This document shows positions 1 through 11,610 of a stretch of 64,000 nt of DNA, piece by piece. The notes under the pieces were generated by a model. That model did not search any database. It was given only the letters and a program-made list of their open reading frames with translations, and was not told the origin of the DNA. Position 1 is the stretch's first letter; every line of letters starts with the position of its first letter. This DNA comes from Manis javanica (lineage: Eukaryota; Chordata; Mammalia; Pholidota; Manidae): contig NC_133169.1 in assembly GCF_040802235.1 (NCBI RefSeq), positions 41,485,034 through 41,549,033 of the forward strand. The letters are read 5' to 3'. The translations under genes were made by a program, and so were the position numbers.

Positions 1-520
1 GAGTGGATAAAGAAGATTTGGTACTTATACACAATGGACTATCATGCAGCCATAAGAAAAAAACAGATCCTACCATTCGCAACAATATGGATGGAGCTTG
101 AGGGTATTATGCTCAGTTAAATAAGCCAGGTGGAGAAGGACAAGTACCAAATGATTTCACTCATATGTGGAGTAAAGGAACAAAGGAAAACTGAAGGAAC
201 AAAACAGCAGCAGAATCACAGAACCCAAGAATGGACTAATAGTTACCAAAGGGAAAGGGTCTGGAGACGATGGGTGGGACGGACGGGATAAGGATGGGGA
301 TAAAGAAAGAGGGCATTACGATTAGCATGTATAGTGCATGGGGGGCATGCAGAGTGCTGTGCAACACAGAGAAGACAAGTGGTGATTTTACAGTATTTTA
401 CTATGCAGATGTACAGTGACTGTGAAGTGGTATGTGGGGGCGGGACTTGGTGAAGGGGGGAACCTAGTAAGCATAATGTTCTTTCTGTCATTGCAGATTA
501 ATGATACCAAAAGAAAATGT
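1..520 (+). mobile_element. L1 3' end, C-terminal ORF2 remnant plus 3' UTR
   Basis: The first bases encode, in plus orientation, the last residues of L1 ORF2 (a run around WYLYTMDYHAAIRKKQIL), followed by the 3' UTR that also occurs in the other L1 copies here, including the GGGTGGGACGGACGGGATAA purine-rich tract near 269-290 and an A-rich tail near 508-533. The 5' part lies outside the window. In-frame stops and substitutions show it is dead. It belongs to the same general subfamily as the minus-strand copies at 25.6-34.3, 38.2-44.1 and 60.6-64.0 kb. Confidence 0.85.
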
Positions 521-1055
521 AAAAAGAAGAAATTCAGATGGCCTACAGACACATGAAAAGATGCTCCACATCATTAGTCATCAGAGAAATCAAATTAAAA
601 CCACAATGAGATGTAACCTCACACTAGTAAGGATCACCACCATCCAAAAGACAAACACCAAAAAATGTTGGTGAGGTTGTGGAGAAAGGGGAACCCTCCT
701 ACACTGCTGGTAGAAATGTAAATCAGTTCAAACATTGTGGAAAGCGTTATGGAGGTTCTCATAAAGCTCAAAATAGAGTTACCATTTGACCCAGGAATTC
801 CACTTATAGGAATGGGAGTGAAGGGAGGGATAAGGGTGGGGAAGAAGAAAGTGGGTATTACAATTAGCATATATAATGTGGAGGGGTTATGGGGAGGGCT
901 GTGCAACATAGAGAAGTCAAGTAGTGATTCTACAACATCTTACTATGCTGATGGACAGTGACTGTAATGGGGTTTGTAGGGGGTACTTGGTGAAGGGGGG
1001 ACCCTAATAAACATAATGTTCTTCATGTAATTGTTGATTAATGATAACAAAAAAA
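521..1055 (+). mobile_element. second L1 3' end, 5'-truncated and internally deleted
   Basis: Directly after the A-rich tail of the previous fragment, L1 ORF2 coding restarts in plus orientation ([15 protein letters not shown]-like, then the Cys-rich C-terminal region). At about 815 it jumps from the segment encoding FDPGIPL into the 3' UTR purine tract, so roughly the last 100 codons of ORF2 plus the early UTR are deleted relative to the intact element further on. The fragment ends in an A-rich tail near 1050. All reading frames are broken. Confidence 0.8.
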
Positions 1056-1249
1056 AGAGGTGTTCCCAAGGAATGGAGAGAAATAGTCCATCTCCATATC
1101 AATAGGTAATTACAAGGGTGAGTGAGGACATATCTGCGCTGGAGAGGTTGGGTAGGGTATCTTTTTCTGAAGCTGGTTCCGAAGAGACACAGGACAACTG
1201 CTTGTAAGAAATAGATGGGTTTCTTCCACTTTATTTCTCCCCCTTTAAC

Positions 1250-2872
1250 TGACTTTGGTTTCAAAGGTATTTTGCTTTGGGATTTTCTCCAGGAGTTACA
1301 TCTGGTGGCAATCAGCAGGACCTCTGAACCTGAATTCTGTCAAAATGGGTGTGACCTTTGGGTGGGCTGCCCCTAGCTATGGTGGGGAGATGCTCAGAAC
1401 CCCCACTGTGGATGGTGGGGAGGATGTAGTGGCTGCAGAGGTAGATGGTGCAGCTTTACCTGGGAGACCCTGTCTGTGGGGCTTCCAATTTGGGAGCCCC
1501 CAGTGGAGAATTGGTCTAGGGTAAAACACATCCTAGAGAGGTGGGGCTTTCCCAGCAGAGGGGAAGGGCAGAAACACTGGAAACTGTGGAATTTGCTTTC
1601 TGTAAGATAGAAGACTGCTTAGAGGCCCTGAGTGGCTGTGTAGCAGCCGGGATTGCGGATGACTTCTCCTCGAGGTAGTGGAAAGTGTTATCAAGGAGAG
1701 AGAGGGACTTCAGCAGGAGAGAGACACAGGTCAGCATCACTTCGAGTGGCTGGGTGATGAACTATTGGATGCCCTTAAGGAAGAGAGACAGTTATTGAGA
1801 AGACAGGTCACACTCCTGGAAGGATTCCTTAGAGCAGTGAAGAGCAGGTAGGCAGCCAGAGAATCCACATTGCAGGAGGCCATAGGGAAGGAAAGAGCAG
1901 TGTCTTCAGCCCCAGAGATGGTGGAGAAGATGTTGGGAGAGGATATGGGGTTGCTGAGGCCTCTGCTTTAGATACCAGCCTCTCCCATATTAAAGGCCCA
2001 CACAGCTGTAATTAAGAAAATAAAAATGCAACAACCATGGGCTCCTCAGGAGGAGGAGCCACCCCCTCTCCAGGTTGTGGAGCACTACATGCTCTGCCCC
2101 TATACCCAGGATGAGCTGGTGGACATGAGCATATGGTTTAGGCAGATGCCATCAAAACTTCTGCTGACGTGGCTTTTGCATCTCTGGGATATGGGGGCGG
2201 AAAATTTGTTATGTCAGGTCCTGAAATGAGTAGACTGGCTTCCATGATGACTCACCCTTCCCTCCAGCAGTGGTTGCAAAGTGCCTATCGTGCCTCAGGG
2301 AATCAGGCGCTTTTGGATTGGCTGACAGCATCCACCAGGGCAGGGATTTATCGTACTTATCCACTAGCTGGAAAATGTATGCAGAGCTCCAGCAGGTGTT
2401 ATGGGGGCTGGGCAAGAAAAGTATTGTCTATAGTATGGACCCCCAGGGCCCCGATGAGGAGGTGTTCACTGTAGGAATGTGAAATCTGGTGCTGCATACA
2501 GGTCCCCAATCTCTCTTTGGGTCCCTAGTGACTATTCCTGCCCCCCACATAGGGTAACCCATAAGTGAGGCTACTCATACTTTAGTAGATCTGGGGGAGG
2601 TTGAAACAATGAGGGCACAGAGGGAAGTACAGGCTATGACTGAAAGGAGAAGTGCAAAGGGCCCCATGAAGATCTCAAGGACCCAGATGTGGGTTGATTT
2701 GATAAAGGCCGGGGTAGTGAAAGAGAAACTTGATGGGAAGCCCAGTAGGACCTTGTTAGAACCGTGGCACGAATTAAAGCCAGAGCAGCAGTTCCAGCTG
2801 CTGAGGTCCAGGATGTGGAAGCCAGAAGCGAAGGTCCAGGTAAAGAAAATACCATGGAAAATATTTTAGGAT
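1250..2872 (+). pseudogene. decayed endogenous-retrovirus gag (ERV-L type)
   Basis: Broken plus-strand frames read as a retroviral Gag. A Glu/Arg-rich coiled-coil-like stretch (about 1770-1920) precedes a capsid-like block at 2020-2480 with phrases such as LLTWLLHLWDMGAENLL and MTHPSLQQWLQSAYR. A C-terminal segment at 2609-2869 carries MWVDLIKAGVVKEKLDG. The order coiled coil, then WLLxLWDxGA, then HPSLxxxL, then MWxDLxxAG matches Gag of class III (ERV-L) elements and their domesticated relatives, as I remember the family. The frame changes near 2210-2230 and stops occur near 1850 and 2480, so it is not functional. No pol, env or LTR was recognised next to it. Naming the ERV class is an inference. 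Confidence 0.6.
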
Positions 2873-2949
2873 ATGCAAGATGAAAAATAAATATTTCTGA
2901 GATAATAAAAAGATATAAACCATATTAAAAGATTTCTAAAAATGTGTCT

Positions 2950-5300
2950 AATGATTAATGATAGGCTAAAGCTCTATATTCAATCAGAATTTCCTACATA
3001 TGAATTAGTAAATGATTAGCATATCAAATCTTAAAAGGGCACAAACCTTTATGGAAAACTTGAAGATGATCTATCAATACAAAAGCACACATGAATCACA
3101 AACATGAAAATTAGATCCACAATAGGGCTCATTCAGACTTGGTGCATCACAGAGAGAAAAAATAGGTGATTACCACTACTATTGTGAGTAAAATAAAACA
3201 ACCAAACGCTGCCGTTTGTGGTGTGTCAGGGTAAATGCTTGATGGAAGCAACATGGATATATTATTCAGAAAAGGTCATTGAATTTAAATAAAAAATTAA
3301 CCACAAAATCAATGAATAATTTACATAGATATTCATCTCAGTGTTTAAGATTAGTAAATGTTGGAAGAACTCTACACTTATAGTAACAGAAAATCTTTAT
3401 ATATTTCCTTTCACTAAGGCAAATATTATAAATATTTATATTCAAAGGAGTGATTTTCTATAGGTATTTAAAGTCATGAAAATATTACATAATTTTAATA
3501 TTGAGAGAAATATGGAGCTATATACAATGGGATTCCATTTAGTATCTGATATAAATTATGTCTTATTAATCAATTTAAATTATTTATTAAATAATATGTA
3601 TTGAAAGTAAACCAAATTTTATAATATATAAATATATTGATGGTGGGATGAGAGTTGCCTTCATTTCTTCTTTCTGTTCCATTAATATTTTATATCATCT
3701 ATACTGTTATAAAATGCATTCAGAGAGTAAAAATGGTAGCTTTTACAAACAGAAGTCAATATGATTTTGTCAAGAAACAACTTGCAATACAATAAGTTTT
3801 TTTTTCTTTATGTAAACAAGATGTGAATTCATGATAAAATTTCTAAACCAACAGCCACTTGAACTACTTGAACTTTCTTGTCCAAATGCCATGGTCTCAT
3901 GCACTATTTGTCTCTGAGCCAGATGAAGGTAAGACGATGAAAAAATATTGTGGGAATGAGACAACTAATTAGGTGACGCTGTGGGATGGAGCAGAACGGA
4001 CATTCTGAATCAGAGTCAGGGTGCCTCACAGAGAACGAATGCCATCAGTTCAGGGTGACAGTGTGAACTTAGAGGAGAGAAGGTGTGTCTGGCTGACATA
4101 CATGATCACCTGCAGGGCACAGGGCTTGCACTTTTCCCACCATGCTGGGGATCTCGGAGCTGACACACTCCTTCAGCCACAGGCTATTTGCTCTTCCTGT
4201 TCCCCTGGAGTGAAGTGACCTTCCTCTCTGTTTCTGAACCCTTCATTGTTATCCTCAGCTAAAATATACTACCTTTTCCTTATTTCTAGATCTTGTCACC
4301 TAAAATAGTTGAATCCCTTCTGATTTGCTAACTGTGTTACTTTCTCTCTCATATGCATGGGACTGTGAGTTTGATACAAGAAGATATTTAATCTCTCCTG
4401 TTTCCAGCATATTCTCATACACAGGCCAGTGAGTGGCACATGGCATTCATTCAGCCAGTACCTGTGAAGTTGATTGTTAAGACATGTCTCCCACAGTGTT
4501 CCTCAAACTTTTACATTGTTTACTTTCAAATTTTAATTTTCACAATATAAAAACTAAGTTTCTTTTACTTATTAACAGCATTATTTTGTATCCTATGCCT
4601 TTTATATTTTGATTTCCTCTAAACTATTCTACAGTCCCTGGAAGATAGCAAAATAATATTTCTGTACTATTTTTCCAAATCAGATTCTTCAGGTTAGTAT
4701 TATTTAGCTAATGGCAATGCACCAACTTCCTTTCCTGCCCATGAAGCAGAGCTTTGAAATAATCAGATTTCATAATTTTTCACTTTGACTTATTTATATA
4801 CTTTATGATTAAAAAATTCATTTACTATCCCCAATTGATTATTAGAGAACAGAAGAGATATTTATTGTGTGATAATTAGACAGCAATTACAGTGCTTTCT
4901 GTTCTACTAGTTTTATGTTATGTGTTCTTTTGTTGAAAGGGGGCAAATAATATTGTAATGTTATTCCCATTAATCTGGACATGAGTTTTCAAGATGGGAG
5001 TTATTATAACCATTTCTAATATAAGATAGTGTCTCAAGATCTTAAACTTGTTTACTTGAAGTAACAAGTTTTATTGACCTTTCTTGATTTTATTCTTCTT
5101 CTTATGATGGCTTTGTTGTACCTGCCTCTGAATTCTATAGACATTGAGATATTGCTGAGGGAAAAATAAAGGGTCTCTGTGCTGACAGAACAAAAGCCAA
5201 GGAGCAAATCAGCCCCCTCCACATCTCCACCATCTGAATCTGCTCACATGCATCTTGATAGTTTATTATAAGTCAAAGGTAAATTTTCAGATCCACAGGA
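2950..5300. repeat. tandem OR module A, upstream block only
   Basis: This AT-rich noncoding stretch aligns by eye with about 10.1-12.5 kb and 21.5-24.0 kb. Shared landmarks in the same order are the AATAGGG/AATCACAG area near 3120, the CAGAACGGACATTCTG block at 3990 (matching 11137 and 22613), the GGTGACA...CTCCTTCAG block with the L2 tail, and GGTAAATTTTCA at 5284 (matching 12514). The OR exon expected about 300 bp further on is missing. It is the most decayed copy of the duplicated unit. Confidence 0.65.
4200..4450 (+). repeat. L2 LINE 3'-end fragment (module A copy)
   Basis: The series 'thymidine-rich, GGGACTGTGAGTTTGATACAAG, CTCCTGTTTCCAGCATATTC, GCCAGTGAGTGGCACATGGC, CATTCA' follows the end of a mammalian L2. 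The same fragment sits at equivalent places in modules B and C, so it predates the tandem duplication. Confidence 0.5.
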
Positions 5301-6950
5301 GACTGTATACTTAGATATTTTTTCCATGTTCTAGTGGAGAAAAAAGTACATTTGAAGGTGTTGGAAGCTATATAATGGTAAACCAACAGTATCCTTTGGA
5401 GATGAATATTTATTGCAACACAAATTCAGGTTTTTCCTTTAATCCAATACAATATTCTTTTTTTAATAGATGTGTCTATTCCAATTCCACTTATGCATGT
5501 CATAAATATGTTTCATTTCTTTTCTTGCCTCTTATTTTTGCTGTTTCCTTTTTTTAACTACCTTTGCTTTTCTTTATCTTTGCCTGTTAATTATGTGTTG
5601 GAGTGTTACATGTTCAAGAAGCCTCAATTTTATAGCTTTTTTATATATTATACTAAAATTATGTTATACTGTTTTACAAAAAAGAATTTACATAGACATT
5701 TGCTTCTTCATTTTGTCTACATCATTTAATTATCATCATTTAAGAAAGAAGGAAATGGGTACATTTTAAAATATTATCAACATTTGAAAATACACCCAAC
5801 TTAGTTGTTATTTATTTTAAAACCTTTAAAATAAACTTATGCACAATGGCCTTAATTATAGCTCTGTTAGCTGGTTCTCCAGCTTTTAACTGTGAATGGG
5901 TTGTTCATAAAGGACAAGAAAGACTTGTACATATTGGGGGGCAGAGTACTTCTCATTCACACTCAGACATCCATCTCACCAACCTCTGTATCTTGCTGGT
6001 TATATTATTATTTCCACATGCTCATCATTTGTAATGTATGTTCTATTTTTTCCCATAACTTCATTTATTTAGTCATGCATTGATGCATTTCCTCATGTGC
6101 TATTAAGTATTTTAAGTATAATTATAATTCTAGTTAAGAGTTTCCTAATTTTATTATCCATCTGGATGCTCTATTTCCTTAAGCATCACTTACTGAAGTT
6201 CCTTTCCTTCTTCTATAAAACTTGAAGAAGTGCTTTGATGATTAAAAGACATTTCACTAAAACTTTGGTAAATATTGCTCTATTTTTTATATAATTTTTT
6301 ATCACTACAGAAATTTCAGAGATCTGTTACATATTTCCTTCTGTATGGTGACAAGACATTTCTGCCCAGAGATCCCAGGAATTTTCCCTTAATACCTATC
6401 ATACTACAGTTTTGCATTATGTATTTAGCTGTATAAAATGCTATGTCACTTTCTGAAAACTAGACCTGGGTATATATTTTTGTCAATTTCATTAGTTATA
6501 TTTTCAATTATAATACATTTTATTTTTGACACTTTTATTTCGTTTCCAAATGTATTTTGGAAATGATTTTCTTCAGGATTATAAACCCCTTTTCAAGTCA
6601 TAAACATTCATAGTTATGTCTACTCTGCTTTCCTTCATACCATGATTTTCTTTTTCATTTTATAATTCTCTATTTTTATCACAGCTTATCAGTTCAATAT
6701 TCTTCTGCATTTTTTAAATTCCTTGACATGTCAATTATAGCATTTGAATTATATTACACAGAAATATATTTTATTAATTTCATTTCAAGAAGAAAACCTT
6801 CAGAACCTTTGTAGTTATATCAATTTTTCTATTTTTATTTTACTTCCTTTTTTACTTTTGATATATAATGTTATCTAAAGTGAAATATCTTACTCTTTAA
6901 ATAAATATATTTTTATTCCTGGTTATCAAATTGTTTTTACAGAACTTGAT
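5300..6950. other. AT-rich spacer, no gene seen
   Basis: Only short AT-rich open frames occur, none resembling a protein family. Parts between about 5.4 and 6.9 kb may be old L1 or other repeat debris, but I cannot name them. The sequence homologous to the start of module C resumes near 6950. Confidence 0.4.
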
Positions 6951-7547
6951 TTTGAAATGAATTTAAAGCCTTTTAGATCTTTTAAAAATGCTACACAGTT
7001 TTATAGAAAAACAATTAACAAGATATTCTATAGTCTAGTACATAATTTTGTTATTTATTATCACATCCCTGTTAAAACATATTTTATCCTCTAATATTTC
7101 ATCCTTTAAAAGAATATTTTATTCATAAACACAAAGAAATCATTATTGTCTTTTGTTTAAATATGGTTTTGAATTCCCCAATCCCTTCTATTTTTAGTTA
7201 TGTAATAGCATATGCAATCAATTTCAGACTGATAAAAGTCTTAATTCTTTATGAGTTTCTTTAATCCCTATTCTGTCATTATTGATGATGTACAGGAATG
7301 GGTACATGACTGTCACTCAGTGAACACTGATGGAGTTAATATGTAATCCAATTCCTATTAAATTTTTAGCATATATAATCCATAAATCAATGCTTATGTT
7401 AATAAGGGATCAATTGACAAACAGTTAAGAGAAAAAAGTTAAACTGGTGTCTTAGTCCATTTACTAAAAACAAGGGGAATATTTTTTCATTCTATAGGCA
7501 CTTGCCACATTTCTGACCTGGCAGCTAATCACTTGCAAGGATAGAAG

Positions 7548-7557
7548 GCCCCAGGGA
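7548..7557. promoter_or_regulatory. candidate Olf/EBF (O/E) site
   Basis: GCCCCAGGGA differs at one base from the palindromic EBF consensus TCCCNNGGGA. It lies about 200 bp before the conserved splice-donor-like site at 7758, where an OR promoter would be expected. The aligned position in module C (near 20195-20205) has lost the match. Inference from a short motif only. Confidence 0.25.
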
Positions 7558-7689
7558 CCTCCTGAGGAGCATTTCCTCTGTGCTCCATATGCCACTCAAT
7601 GGAGAGGAGCTTCATCCTTTTACTGACCATCTCCTAATGCCTAGACAATATCATGTACTTAAATAGGGAGGCAGTAAGCCTCCAAAGAG

Positions 7690-7758
7690 GGAGGTCTGCA
7701 GTCAGCCTGGACAGGTTTGTGTTCTTAAAACTCTGCCATTGACCTGCTTTCTACCCAG
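7690..7758 (+). other. candidate 5' noncoding exon end (splice donor) of the module B OR
   Basis: ACCCAG|GTAAGCT is a near-perfect U1-type donor, and it is preserved in module C at 20432 although the surrounding sequence has diverged. OR genes usually carry untranslated upstream exons 1-10 kb before the coding exon; the distance here to the OR start codon is about 5 kb. The exon start is not defined by anything I can see. Confidence 0.35.
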
Positions 7759-8299
7759 GTAAGCTATTTACATTTCTAAGCTGCAAGACTTAGAAAATTA
7801 AGAAAGAAAGATCATATTTACATATATTTAGAAAACAGAACCTCTCCCTGTACCTGAAGGAATTTATATGAGGTTCGCTGAAATGTATGGAACAAGATAT
7901 ATTTTAAGACGTCAAAATTATCCTAGTGTTTTATTCACAAAAATAGCTGAAGGATCTTGTGCTTTATATTTAGTGTAGAACTTGTATGTTAACACACACA
8001 GACACACAACCACTTAACTGTTTTCATGAATGTTTGGTTACAGAAAATATGCTGCAAACTGTTATTTCTCATATCACAATAGTAAATTTTTAAAATTCTT
8101 CCTATAGGATAACATAAACAGGAAGTGGATTGTTGATTAATGTTTTACACTAAACCCTAGATTTTCACATCATTCCATATTTTATATATGCCAATCTAAA
8201 ACAGGATCAGCCGTAAGGAATTAGTAGACTATTTAGAACTAGAACCTGTTAAATATAACTTATAACATTGTTGAAAGTTTATGTCATATTCTAATGAAA

Positions 8300-8302
<3 letters not shown>

Positions 8303-8330
<28 letters not shown>

Positions 8331-8331
8331 G
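8303..8331. repeat. (GA)n microsatellite
   Basis: About 14 uninterrupted GA dinucleotides. The equivalent place in module C (near 21008-21026) has only GGTGGAGAGAAAGAAA, so the tract expanded after the duplication. Confidence 0.9.
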
Positions 8332-8369
8332 GACTTGTTCTCCCTGAATGTATTAGCTAAATTTCAGAA

Positions 8370-8445
8370 ATGATGAAATATAGCTGATACACAATATTAT
8401 ATTGACTTTAGATGTACAACATAGTGATTCAGCAATTATATACAT
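8370..8445 (-). repeat. short fragment of an old L1 3' end
   Basis: The phrase TAGCTGATACACAATATTATATTGACTTTAGATGTACAACATAGTGATTCA is the reverse complement of an old mammalian L1 3' end and resembles those at 10500, 16355 and 47570. It interrupts the B-C module alignment at this point. Confidence 0.6.
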
Positions 8446-8579
8446 TACTGTGTTGGTTAATTTTTGGCCATTACCATGACAATGGAATGAGTGGTTGCTT
8501 GATAAGATTGTACCACAGCTTTTGGAAAATAGAGCAGCAAAATTGTCATTGTAATATTCTTAGGCAGAAAAATAGATGT

Positions 8580-9800
8580 GGTTGGTGGAGAGAGAATAAG
8601 GCCAGTGAAGCCCACTACATGGGACTCAAGGAGTTGCCCAGATAGAGCCAGAGAGCCAGAAAGGACTCAGAGAGTCAGTGCCCTTTGCAGTGTGAGTTCA
8701 ATCCACAGGCTCTGAATCTGGGCTGACCTTGAGACCTGCTCCAGCTGATGCAGGTGAGAGAGGGCAGAGACCTGGGACAAGCATCATGATGAACTTTCCT
8801 AAAAATGCTGAGGTGTGACTAGCAGAGTGGGAACAGGAGGGACTTACCTTGAGGCTAAGATTCCTTTCAAGAGCAGAGAGTCGGGGGTTAGATCCCTAAC
8901 ATACTCTTTTGTAATCAGCCAGTGACTGGTCCTAAGGCAGGGCACGCAGTCTTAGGCACGATGAGTTCCCAGGGCTTGGGAGTGGCCACTCTCCTGGAGA
9001 GGCACAAGAGGCTTGTCCTGCAGAATCCCCTAGAGGGCTGGCTGCGGATAATGACATGCTGTGTCCCACCAGAGACAAACATTGGAAGACCACCTAACAA
9101 GCCTAGACCCTCGATCTTTTACCTTTTTCACATTCTCGAAACTCCCTGAAAGACAGAATCCCAGCTTTTGGGTGTGCCTCTCTCTGAGGTTGCCCACACT
9201 GCCCCTTGAGTGTGCACCTCTTTACTTTCAGTAAACTTCTCACGGCTTAACCGACTGCATTTTGTCTCTGCACTCTCCCAGTTGTACGTGTCCATGTTAC
9301 TTTGCTATTTCATTCTATTCTCTAGGCTTAAGCACAAGCCTTCCTCTGTCTCTCTTCCACCTCAGCGTGGCAGGGAGGGGCTGCTGGAAGCTCTGATCTG
9401 GGCTGCAAGTTCCCATCCACAGGGCTTGCAGCCTCATACTTGCTGGCAGGCTGCCTGAAAACGCCCTTTCTTTGCCTTGGGAAGTTCTCAGAACATCATC
9501 TCACTCCATCCAGTGCTCTGCAGCTCCCCCAAATCCTGGGGAGGGAGGGACTCAGTCCATATGGTGCAGATCCAAACAGACCCTGGGCATCAGTGACTCT
9601 GGCTTTAGGAGTTGGCAGGGGAGGTGCACTATGCCCAGGAGTTCAGTGACCTTCCCTGATTTCTGTTCTTCCTTCCCCTCTGCAGCCTGCAGGGCAGCAG
9701 TCATTCCTTCCTACTTTGCCTTAATGATTCCTTCCTCCCCCTGTGCTCTGACATCCCTGACTCCAAGCCACAAACCTCCCAACAATGCAGTGAAATGAGG
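8580..9800 (+). mobile_element. solo LTR-like element, first copy
   Basis: This GC-richer block has no counterpart at the equivalent point of module C (about 21160), so it is an insertion. From about 8770 onwards it aligns in the same orientation with 58266-59370. Shared landmarks are GGACAAGCATCATGATGAAC, AGGCTAAGATTCC, the TTGCCCACACTGCCCCTTGAGTG block and the GGGAAGTTCTCAGAACATC block. The layout (a U3-like part, a polyadenylation region aligned with AATAAAGCTTTCCTAC in the second copy, then a long U5-like part) fits a solo retroviral LTR. The element family is not identified. Confidence 0.55.
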
Positions 9801-10489
9801 AATGATTCTTGAGTAAATATTCTGAAAATTTAGTAACAAATTAAGAATAAATTATAGATCATTGAGCAAAGGCAATGAAGAAAATACCATGCAAATAAAA
9901 TTATGACAATATATATATATCTATATATCTCTATTTTCTACTTATCTATCATCTCTCTGTCATCTACCTGTATCTTAGAAGAAGAAAAAAGGATATAACT
10001 ATATGAAACTTTTTAAATTTAGTGATTTATGGGGCTCATATGACAAATCAAAGGTTGGAGGTGTGTAATGCATAAGAATCTCTTCCATGTTAGGTAGATA
10101 AACATCTCACATTAATTTTTAAAATGGCACAAAATTTCAGTGAAGAAGAATTTGCAGATGACTATAATATAAAAGAGCATGTGAGTGATAAAAATGCAAA
10201 TTAAATCCAAAAACGGGGCCTTGCTCTTCTACTTGCAGAATCACAGGCAGGAAACAGGATGGTTATCAGTGGTTCTGAAGTGAAGGAAAAAGAAGGTGAT
10301 ATCCTCGGATGGTGTATCAGGAGAGAAACTGAATGGGAAGCAGAGTAAAACATGAATCAAAAAGAAATTATTTTAAAAAAGTAATTATAGATTCAATGAA
10401 TTACTTCCATAAAAATTAAATGTTGTTTTAGATTAACAAAACTATAGAAGAACAAGATATTATGTTTCACTAATTGTATTTTTATTTTT

Positions 10490-10575
10490 GCTGATATATT
10501 TTCATTGAAATATAGTTGATATACAACATTATATTGGTTTCAATTATACAACATAATGACTCAAGCTATATAAAT
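10490..10575 (-). repeat. short old L1 3'-end fragment
   Basis: The reverse complement of an old L1 3' UTR is readable as TTGAAATATAGTTGATATACAACATTATATTGGTTTCA, closely matching the fragment at 47560-47610. Confidence 0.65.
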
Positions 10576-11249
10576 TTTTAAAAATAGAAAAGTTGTATCT
10601 AAATTCTGTTAGTAAGGCAAAATATTAGTAGCTTTAAATATAATTCAAATATGATTTTTCTAAAGCTATTTAAAGCATGAGAACTAAGTACACAATTTAA
10701 ATATTTAGGAAAATTAGAGTCATATATAGCATGATTCTACTTTACATCTGATCTATTTTTTTATGGTCTATTTCTATTTACCTATAGGTATTTTTTAATT
10801 TATAAAAAAGAAATCAAGTCTTAGATAAATATTATATTTAATGGTGTTTTTATTTTTCAGATAATCCATTGTTCTTATTATTCTTTTATAGTTTGAAAAA
10901 GATCATTTTACAAAATAGTTCAAAATAATTAAAAAATTAAATTTCATATTTTCTTTACACATAGAAAACAACTGAACCCTTGATATAATTTTAAAACAAA
11001 TGGCAGTTGAACAACTTGAACATTTTCATCCAAATGCTACAGATAAATTCAGCATTGCAGTCCATGGCAGGGGGGAAGGGCACAGGAGGGAAACCACTGC
11101 GGAAACTGAGAGAACCCGCGAAGTGATGCCATGGGGCAGAACAGAATGGGCATTCTGTGCTACATGCAGGGTGCTTGCAGAGAACAAAATGCTGCGAGTT
11201 CCGGGCATGATCGTAGAAAATTGGAAGAGGGCAGCTGACCTCACGTGTC

Positions 11250-11610
11250 ATTCTGCCCACACTCACTGCACAGGGTCTTGCCCTCCCCCCCACCGGGCTG
11301 GCCCCTTGCAGGAGACACACATCCTCAGCACCGCACAGCACCCTTCCTGCTCTCCCTGAGTGGAGCTGAATCTTCCACTGTTATCCTCAGTATAAATCCT
11401 TATTTGTTTGCATTTAGAGAGCTTATCCTGTGAAATACATGAACCTTTATGACGTATTTGCTCATTTCTTTACTTTCTCTCTTTTTCTTTTTCCTGTGAG
11501 CCTGCAAACTGTACTAAAACAGGGACTCCATCTGTCTTATTCACAGTGCATTCCCACACTGTAGCAGAGAGCCGGGTACATGACAGGCACTGAACAAACA
11601 CCTGTGGGGA
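11250..11610 (+). repeat. L2 LINE 3'-end fragment (module B copy)
   Basis: Contains GAGCCTGCAAACTGTACTAAAACAGGGACTCC, TCTGTCTTATTCACAGTGCATTCCC and GGGTACATGACAGGCACTGAACAAA, the usual run at the end of L2. It is orthologous in position to the fragments at 4200-4450 and 22780-23070. Confidence 0.65.

Larger units (their letters stand above)
6950..8575 (+). repeat. module B upstream block, first part
   Basis: Aligns with about 19590-21160 over its length. Examples are TCAATTTCAGACTGATAAAA (7218 and 19875), AAAACAAGGGGA (7467 and 20124), ACCCAGGTAAGCT (7753 and 20427), TAAATTTTTAAAAT (8084 and 20756) and AGCAGCAAAATTGT (8532 and 21126). It is probably the promoter and 5' noncoding exon region of the downstream OR. 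It contains a (GA)n tract at 8303-8331. Confidence 0.65.

Noticed and set aside
9472-9798. 108-codon plus-strand frame
   Set aside because: Falls inside the LTR-like element; the equivalent frame in the second copy (58.9-59.4 kb) is not conserved.
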